Of a stretch of 10,873 nucleotides of DNA, positions 6,800 through 10,873 are shown piece by piece (position 1 is the stretch's first letter; every line of letters starts with the position of its first letter). Where the stretch lies: assembly GCA_009922885.1 (NCBI GenBank), contig RFUP01000045.1:1-10873 (forward strand), read 5' to 3'. Below the pieces are notes generated by a model. That model did no database searches. It was not told the DNA's origin and saw only the letters and a program-made list of their open reading frames with translations. The stretch is from Paracoccaceae bacterium (GTDB lineage: Bacteria; Pseudomonadota; Alphaproteobacteria; Rhodobacterales; Rhodobacteraceae). Both the position numbers and the translations under genes were made by a program.

Positions 6800-7447
6800 T
6801 CAGATTTTGAGGAAGGGTTGCGCCAGTCGCGGCAGCCAGCTTGAGAAGCGCAAAGGCGCATCGGTTGCGGCCAAACAAATGCAATCCTCACCGATATCGG
6901 CCACAGGCGTGTGCTTAAGGTCCTCATTGGCAACCTCAACATCGCCGCGACCGAAGTAGTCGGTCTGGTCACGGAACGCGCCTTGCAACACAAGCGTCAA
7001 TTCCGTGCCCCGGTGCCCGTGGTCAGGCACAGCCGCACCTGCCGGAATATAGAGAAGCCGCGCCGTCGCGCCGTCTGCCGTCGAGAGGATCGCCTGCTTC
7101 ACCCCAAGCCCTGCCGAACGCCATTTGATCGCCGACAGATCACCGCCCACGTAATCCTGCAACGGTTGCGGCAAAACCCCCGCCACGTGCGGCTTGCGTT
7201 CTTCCCGCTCGGCCTTCGCCTCACGGATCAGCGCCATCGTCGCCGCAAGGCAATCCGCCGAAACCGCCGAGACAGGCCCTTCTTCCAGGAGGCCCCCGCC
7301 AACTGCATCAAAGCTCTCCGCCCGCGCGCGGCATTCGTCGCACATGGAAACATGGGTCGCCACGACGAGGCCGAACGCTTCCGGCAACGTGCCAGCCGCG
7401 TAGCTCATCAAAAGGGCGTCCGTGAGGTGGTGTTTAATGCTCTTCAT
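6800..7447 (-). CDS. chrR: ChrR-type zinc anti-sigma factor
   Basis: Binds and silences the ECF sigma factor RpoE and releases it on singlet oxygen. It has 215 residues, against about 213 for R. sphaeroides ChrR. The N-terminal zinc anti-sigma domain (about 1-85) has H7, H32, C36 and C39, corresponding to H6, H31, C35 and C38 of the R. sphaeroides protein. The C-terminal cupin domain (about 105-205) carries H143, H145, E149 and H179, matching the second metal site (H141, H143, E147, H177). All metal ligands are thus present. It lies directly after rpoE: from 7447 the gap is 10 nt. An alternative ATG at 7453 leaves a 4-nt gap and adds two residues; neither has a strong ribosome binding site, so translation is probably coupled to rpoE. 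Confidence 0.92.
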   Translation of the reverse strand: MKSIKHHLTDALLMSYAAGTLPEAFGLVVATHVSMCDECRARAESFDAVGGGLLEEGPVSAVSADCLAATMALIREAKAEREERKPHVAGVLPQPLQDYVGGDLSAIKWRSAGLGVKQAILSTADGATARLLYIPAGAAVPDHGHRGTELTLVLQGAFRDQTDYFGRGDVEVANEDLKHTPVADIGEDCICLAATDAPLRFSSWLPRLAQPFLKI

Positions 7448-7457
7448 AGTCATCGTC

Positions 7458-8003
7458 TCATGCAAGGGCGTGGCGCAGCCGATCAAGCGCCAATCTGATG
7501 CGGGATTTGATCGTGCCAAGGGGCAGGCCGGTAATTTCAGCAATCTCGCTGTGCGAAAGATCGCCGTAGAAGGCCTTTTCAATCAGATCCCGCTGCTTTT
7601 CGGGAAGGGTCGCAATCGCGCGGCCCAGGTTTTCACTTTCCTGCTGCAAAAGCAGCACGTCTTCTTGGTCTGGCTCCGCTTCCGGCCCCCAAGGCAAGTC
7701 TTCCGGCTCCGGCCGCCGATTGCGGCGCGCCAAGTCGATCCGACGGTTCCGCGCAATCGTGAAAACCCACGTTGAAACAGAAGCCCTTGCCGGATCGAAC
7801 AGATGTGCCTTTGTCCAGAGCGCTGCCATCACTTCTTGCGTGCACTCCTCAGCCTGTGCCGCGTCCATGCCAGATCGAATGAGGAAGGCCTTCACCCTTG
7901 GGGCGAAATGCGCAAACAGCGCTGCAAATGCGGACTGGTCCTGCCGATCACGCACAGCGCGCAACAACTCCACCCATTTTTCCGCGTCGTCTGCCTTGTT
8001 CAC
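7458..8003 (-). CDS. rpoE: ECF sigma factor RpoE (ECF11 group)
   Basis: Extracytoplasmic-function sigma factor that directs RNA polymerase to singlet-oxygen defence genes; held inactive by ChrR. The sigma-70 region 2 lies at about residues 25-92, with F-A-P-R-V-K-A-F-L (33-41), E-E-C-T-Q-E-V-M (52-59) and S-T-W-V-F-T-I-A-R-N-R-R-I-D (77-90). Region 4 is at about 127-178, with the helix-turn-helix around S-H-S-E-I-A-E-I-T-G-L-P-L-G-T-I-K-S-R-I (150-169). The linker P-E-P-E-D-L-P-W-G-P-x-x-E-P-D-Q (98-113) is close to R. sphaeroides RpoE as I remember it. I chose the GTG at 8003: GGAAGG (complement of 8012-8017) stands 8 nt upstream and the product is 181 residues, the expected size. In-frame ATGs at 8081 and 8105 would add 26 or 34 unconserved residues; 8105 lies at or before the predicted transcript start. 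Confidence 0.9.
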   Translation of the reverse strand: MNKADDAEKWVELLRAVRDRQDQSAFAALFAHFAPRVKAFLIRSGMDAAQAEECTQEVMAALWTKAHLFDPARASVSTWVFTIARNRRIDLARRNRRPEPEDLPWGPEAEPDQEDVLLLQQESENLGRAIATLPEKQRDLIEKAFYGDLSHSEIAEITGLPLGTIKSRIRLALDRLRHALA

Positions 8004-8039
8004 AATCACTGCCTTCCGGGGCGTCTGCCCATAGGCTTT

Positions 8040-8055
8040 GATAACACGGGTTATC
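8040..8055 (-). repeat. Short inverted repeat in the rpoE leader
   Basis: GATAAC (8040-8045) and GTTATC (8050-8055) form a perfect 6-bp inverted repeat around a 4-nt spacer. It falls in the roughly 100-nt leader between the predicted rpoE transcript start and the GTG start codon. As RNA it gives a small tetraloop hairpin; as DNA it could be a dimer binding site. Function unknown. Confidence 0.4.
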
Positions 8056-8109
8056 TCCCCATGCGAGCCAGCAGTGTCCATAATGAGTTCGTGAGCGACC
8101 AACATTCTG

Positions 8110-8139
8110 TTTCTACGCGGCTCCCTTTGAATTGGATCA
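8110..8139 (-). promoter_or_regulatory. Candidate RpoE-dependent promoter of rpoE-chrR
   Basis: Read on the minus strand, TGATCC (complement of 8134-8139) is followed after exactly 18 nt by TAGAAA (complement of 8110-8115). TGATCC is the -35 element I know for R. sphaeroides RpoE targets, and a TA-starting -10 box at this distance is expected. Transcription would begin near 8102-8104, giving a leader of about 100 nt before the rpoE GTG. This suits the positive autoregulation known for rpoE-chrR operons. Confidence 0.7.
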
Positions 8140-8179
8140 AAACGCCGCAGAAACTTTTTCCCGATTTGGTGGAAATTTT

Positions 8180-8209
8180 GCATCCAATCACGAAGCCGCC
8201 GCGTAACCA
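8180..8209 (+). promoter_or_regulatory. Candidate RpoE-dependent promoter of the FAD oxidoreductase operon
   Basis: GCATCC (8180-8185), an 18-nt spacer and TAACCA (8204-8209) mirror the rpoE promoter on the other strand. Both share ATCCAAT, then 11 nt, then CGCGTA at identical spacing (plus 8182-8205; minus, complement of 8114-8137). The -35 is weaker than TGATCC in its first two bases. Transcription would begin near 8216, about 24 nt before the ATG at 8240 and just ahead of the GGGAG ribosome binding site at 8229-8233. Confidence 0.5.
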
Positions 8210-8239
8210 GATGTATAAATGATCCTCTGGGAGTTCCCG

Positions 8240-9541
8240 ATGCCCTTCGAAGCCAATTACATCGCGCCCCGCCGCATTGCCGTCGTGGGTGGTGGCATCT
8301 CGGGCATGGGGGCCGCACACCTCCTCGCCGATCATCACCATGTCACGCTCTTCGAAGCCGAACCCCGCCTCGGCGGCCACGCCCGCACCATCATCGCGGG
8401 CAAGAACGGCAATCAACCCGTCGACACAGGCTTTATCGTCTTCAACTACGTGAACTACCCGCACCTGACAGCACTTTTCGAGCGCCTCGCAGTCCCCGTC
8501 ACCGAATCCGATATGTCGTTTGGCGCCTCGCTCAGGGGAGGGGCCATCGAATACGGTCTTGCCGATCTGGATGCGCTCTTCGCCCAGAAGAAAAACGCCC
8601 TCCGCCCCGCCTTCCTCGGCATGATCCGCGACATCCTGCGCTTCAATAACAACGCGCTCCATGTCGCGAACACCCATCCCGAATTCACCATCGGCGAATT
8701 CCTTGCCCATCTGCGTTTGGGCGAATGGTTCACGAACTACTACCTCCTGCCCCTCTCCGGTGCGATCTGGTCCACCCCCGTCGAGAAGATCCTCGATTTC
8801 CCGGCCCACGCGATGATCCGCTTCTTCGAGAACCACGCGCTCCTTTCCCACACGGGCCAGCACCAGTGGTTCACTGTTGAAGGCGGCTCCATCGAATACG
8901 TGAAGCGCCTGAAAGCGAGCCTCGAAACCCAAGGCGTCTCCCTGCGCCTCGGTGCCCCCGTCGAAGGCGTGCGCCGCCCGGCCAAAGGCGGGGCAGAAGT
9001 TCGCGTTCACGGGGGCGAATGGGAGGCCTACGACGAGGTCGTCATCGCCGCCCATTCCGATGACGCGCTCCGCCTTCTCGCCGATCCGACGCCCGCCGAA
9101 AAAGCCAACCTCGGCGCGATCCGCTACCAGCCGAACGATATCGTCCTCCATGCCGACGAAGCCATCATGCCCCGTTCGCGCAAGGTCTGGTCGAGCTGGA
9201 ACTACGTTGAAACCGAGGGCAAGGTCTCCGACCGGATCGACCTCACCTACTGGATGAACCGCCTCCAGCCGATCCCCAAATCGGACCCGATGTTCGTCAC
9301 CCTCAACAGCACCCGCCCCATCCGCGACGATCTGATCTACGACCAGACCACGCTGCGCCACCCCGTCTACGATCTGGGCGCGCTGGCCGCGCAATCGCGG
9401 ATCAACGCAACCAACGGCACCAACCACACATGGTTCTGCGGCGCTTGGCTGCGCCACGGCTTCCACGAAGACGGCCTCCATTCCGCCGTCGAAGTGGCCC
9501 GCGCTCTCCGCCGCTCCAACGTTCGGATCGCCGCAGAATGA
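8240..9541 (+). CDS. FAD-dependent oxidoreductase (amine oxidase/desaturase fold), furan fatty acid pathway candidate
   Basis: A 433-residue flavoprotein. The N-terminus has the dinucleotide-binding motif I-A-V-V-G-G-G-I-S-G-M-G-A-A (13-26), an acidic end of strand 2 (E39) and R-L-G-G-H-A-R-T (43-50), as in the amine oxidase, phytoene desaturase and protoporphyrinogen oxidase superfamily. G-G-S-I-E-Y-V-K-R-L in the middle and a C-terminal W-F-C-G-A-W-L-R-x-G-F-H-E-D-G block complete the FAD fold. Its position, divergent from rpoE and overlapping a DUF1365 gene, matches R. sphaeroides RSP_1091/RSP_1090, RpoE-regulon genes required to make furan fatty acids from methylated unsaturated phospholipid acyl chains (UfaD/UfaO steps; I do not recall with certainty which is which). 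The start is set by GGGAG (8229-8233), 6 nt upstream. The methyltransferase UfaM is not in the window. Confidence 0.85.
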   Translation: MPFEANYIAPRRIAVVGGGISGMGAAHLLADHHHVTLFEAEPRLGGHARTIIAGKNGNQPVDTGFIVFNYVNYPHLTALFERLAVPVTESDMSFGASLRGGAIEYGLADLDALFAQKKNALRPAFLGMIRDILRFNNNALHVANTHPEFTIGEFLAHLRLGEWFTNYYLLPLSGAIWSTPVEKILDFPAHAMIRFFENHALLSHTGQHQWFTVEGGSIEYVKRLKASLETQGVSLRLGAPVEGVRRPAKGGAEVRVHGGEWEAYDEVVIAAHSDDALRLLADPTPAEKANLGAIRYQPNDIVLHADEAIMPRSRKVWSSWNYVETEGKVSDRIDLTYWMNRLQPIPKSDPMFVTLNSTRPIRDDLIYDQTTLRHPVYDLGALAAQSRINATNGTNHTWFCGAWLRHGFHEDGLHSAVEVARALRRSNVRIAAE

Positions 9542-10293
9542 GCCGCGTCGACCATATCACGGGCCACACGTGGCACGGGCGCAAAGGCGATATCGAAAAC
9601 GCCTTCCGCTACAGCATCGACTACGTGCTCTTCGATGCCGAAAGCCAGCCCACTGCCCCCCGCCTTTTCCAGCGCAACCGCCGGGGCCTCGCCTCGGTGC
9701 AAGACCGTGATCATGGCGGCCCCCCCGATCAGGGCCGCGGTGCCCTTTGGGTGCGCGAAGTGCTTGCCGCGCACCATCTCCCCAGCCCCGCGCGGATCGA
9801 GTTGCTCGCACAGCCCCGCGTCCTTGGTTACGTCTTCAATCCGGTCTCATTCTGGCTTTGCTATGATGCCGAAAACGCGCTCCGCACCGTGATCGCCGAA
9901 GTGAACAACACCTTCGGGGATCGCCACTCCTACCTTTGCCATCGCGAAGATAACGGCCCGATCACCCCCGAAGACCACCTCCACGCAGGCAAAATCTTCC
10001 ACGTCTCGCCCTTCCAGCCCATCGCGGGCCATTACGAATTCCGCTTCGACATCCGCCCCGACCGCATTGGCATCTGGATCGACTTCACCGCCGGCAACGG
10101 CGGCCTCATCGCCACGCTCTGCGGCCCGCGCCAAGCCCTCACCACCAAATCCCTCCTCTCCGCGATGGTTCGCCGCCCCCTTGGCGCGCGCCGTGTCTTC
10201 GGACTGATTTTCTGGCAAGCGCTGAAGCTCAGGCTCAAAGGTGCCATCTACCGCACCCGCCCCGAGCCGCCCCCCATCGAGGTTTCGCGGTGA
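9538..10293 (+). CDS. DUF1365 family protein, furan fatty acid pathway candidate
   Basis: A 251-residue protein of the DUF1365 family. Recognisable blocks are H-x-R-x2-x-x-x-A-F-R-Y near the start (residues 13-25), Q-P-R-V-L-G-Y-V-F-N-P-V-S-F-W (92-106), E-V-N-N-T-F-G-D-R-H-S-Y (121-132) and H-V-S-P-F-Q near residue 160. DUF1365 proteins usually sit beside the FAD oxidoreductase found here and a cyclopropane synthase-like methyltransferase, in lipid-modification clusters. In R. sphaeroides this pair serves furan fatty acid synthesis, as I recall. No signal peptide or membrane span is evident. The start ATG overlaps the preceding stop in an ATGA junction; the reading frame is open further upstream, but that stretch is arginine-rich antisense-like sequence inside the flavoprotein gene. 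Its biochemical role in the oxidation is uncertain. Confidence 0.85.
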   Translation: MSRVDHITGHTWHGRKGDIENAFRYSIDYVLFDAESQPTAPRLFQRNRRGLASVQDRDHGGPPDQGRGALWVREVLAAHHLPSPARIELLAQPRVLGYVFNPVSFWLCYDAENALRTVIAEVNNTFGDRHSYLCHREDNGPITPEDHLHAGKIFHVSPFQPIAGHYEFRFDIRPDRIGIWIDFTAGNGGLIATLCGPRQALTTKSLLSAMVRRPLGARRVFGLIFWQALKLRLKGAIYRTRPEPPPIEVSR

Positions 10294-10873
10294 GCCGCGA
10301 GGCAGCACGCCTTCCAGCCTACTCGCTCTTTGCCGCGCTCCTCGCCTCGGCAGGCCTGCCGCTCTACATCCACGCGCCCAAAGCCTATGTGGATGCCTAT
10401 GGCGTTTCGCTCACAGCCTTGGGCGCTGTTCTCTTCGCGCTCCGCCTTCTTGACGTGGTGCAAGACCCGCTCTTGGGCCGCCTCGCAGGTCGCCTGCAAA
10501 ACCGCCCCCGCGCCGCCGCCCTCGCCACGGGCCTCATGGCGCTCTCGATGCTCGGCCTCTTCGCCATCACGCCCCCCGTTTCGCCGCTCCTGTGGTTCGC
10601 GCTTATGCTCGCAGGCGTCTTCTCGGCCTTTTCGTTCCTCACCATCCTCTTCTACGCCCAAGGCGTCCAAACTGCAGGCAGGCTCGCGGGCGCAGGCCAC
10701 ATTCGCCTCGCCCGCTGGCGCGAAACCGGCGCTCTTCTCGGCGTCTGCGCGGCCTCCGTCGCCCCCATCGTCTTGGGTGGCTTTTCACCGTTCGCATGGG
10801 CCTTTGCCGCCCTCGCCCTTTTCGCCGCATGGGCCATGCGCCGGGAATGGCACGCCAGCCCCACGCCAGACGC
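10290..10873 (+). CDS. GPH-family MFS transporter, N-terminal part (cut by window end)
   Basis: An uninterrupted frame of 194 codons runs from a GTG at 10290 to the window end. The GTG overlaps the DUF1365 stop in a GTGA junction, the same coupling used one gene earlier, so the non-ATG start is credible. Hydrophobic segments are visible at about residues 10-26, 42-58, 80-98, 103-125 and 145-190. The sequence L-R-L-L-D-V-V-Q-D-P-L-L-G-R-L-A-G-R (residues 58-75) is the R-x-x-D-x-x-x-D-P-x-x-G signature of the glycoside-pentoside-hexuronide/cation symporter (MFS_2, MelB-like) family. In R. sphaeroides the third gene of the RpoE-controlled operon (RSP_1089) is, as I recall, also annotated as a sugar/cation symporter. 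The true substrate is unknown; given its partners, a lipid or amphiphile is as likely as a sugar. Confidence 0.82.
   Translation, partial: MSREAARLPAYSLFAALLASAGLPLYIHAPKAYVDAYGVSLTALGAVLFALRLLDVVQDPLLGRLAGRLQNRPRAAALATGLMALSMLGLFAITPPVSPLLWFALMLAGVFSAFSFLTILFYAQGVQTAGRLAGAGHIRLARWRETGALLGVCAASVAPIVLGGFSPFAWAFAALALFAAWAMRREWHASPTPD

Noticed and set aside
7448..7582. Longer N-terminus for ChrR.
   Set aside because: It would overlap more than 120 nt of rpoE and displace the conserved zinc-ligand histidine far from the N-terminus.
8214..8219. TATAAA before the flavoprotein gene as a housekeeping -10 box.
   Set aside because: No -35-like hexamer lies 16-18 nt upstream, and the resulting leader would be very short; kept only as a weak alternative.
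8220..8225. A plus-strand TGATCC, equal to the RpoE -35 element, 15 nt before the flavoprotein ATG.
   Set aside because: The matching -10 would fall inside the coding sequence near 8244, where no TA-starting box is seen, and the transcript would lack the ribosome binding site.
8051..9481. A 476-codon open frame on the minus strand opposite the FAD oxidoreductase.
   Set aside because: It mirrors a well-supported flavoprotein gene, has no domain-like sequence, and covers the divergent promoters. Long antisense frames are common where codons end in C or G.

Overview
The window looks like chromosomal DNA of an alphaproteobacterium of the Rhodobacterales (Rhodobacter/Roseobacter type). The evidence is high GC content, C/G-ending codons, a glcDEF operon, and an RpoE-ChrR sigma/anti-sigma pair facing a flavoprotein-DUF1365-GPH transporter operon, the arrangement I recall from Rhodobacter sphaeroides. 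No mobile element, CRISPR array, tRNA or rRNA was seen; genes are tightly packed and no gap exceeds 300 bases.

Left part (1-1234, minus strand): the 5' end of a gene for an exported protein, a DUF599 membrane protein, and a small CopD/HemJ-like membrane protein. The last two are 3 nt apart. A 132-nt divergent region separates them from glcD-glcE-glcF (1367-5261, plus strand), the three subunits of glycolate oxidase, with a 20-nt gap and then a 1-nt overlap. A 9-bp hairpin that also contains the ribosome binding site leads into a secreted trypsin-like serine protease (5325-6137).

Middle (6138-6793): an Hsp20/IbpA small heat-shock gene. It is preceded by a near-consensus sigma-32 promoter and a roughly 90-nt leader that folds into hairpins; the last hairpin pairs the Shine-Dalgarno sequence with a U-C-G-C-U stretch, as in ROSE RNA thermometers. 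It is followed by a strong, probably bidirectional terminator.

Right part (6800-10873): chrR and rpoE (minus strand) encode the zinc anti-sigma factor and the ECF sigma factor of the singlet-oxygen response. Divergently, three overlapping genes encode an FAD oxidoreductase, a DUF1365 protein and a GPH/MFS transporter (cut by the window end). Related genes in R. sphaeroides belong to the RpoE regulon, and the first two are needed for furan fatty acid synthesis. Both sides of the divergent region carry similar promoter-like sequences with an 18-bp spacer, suggesting that RpoE drives its own operon and the lipid operon together. Right of the glycolate operon, the window therefore reads as a small membrane and protein stress-defence block.
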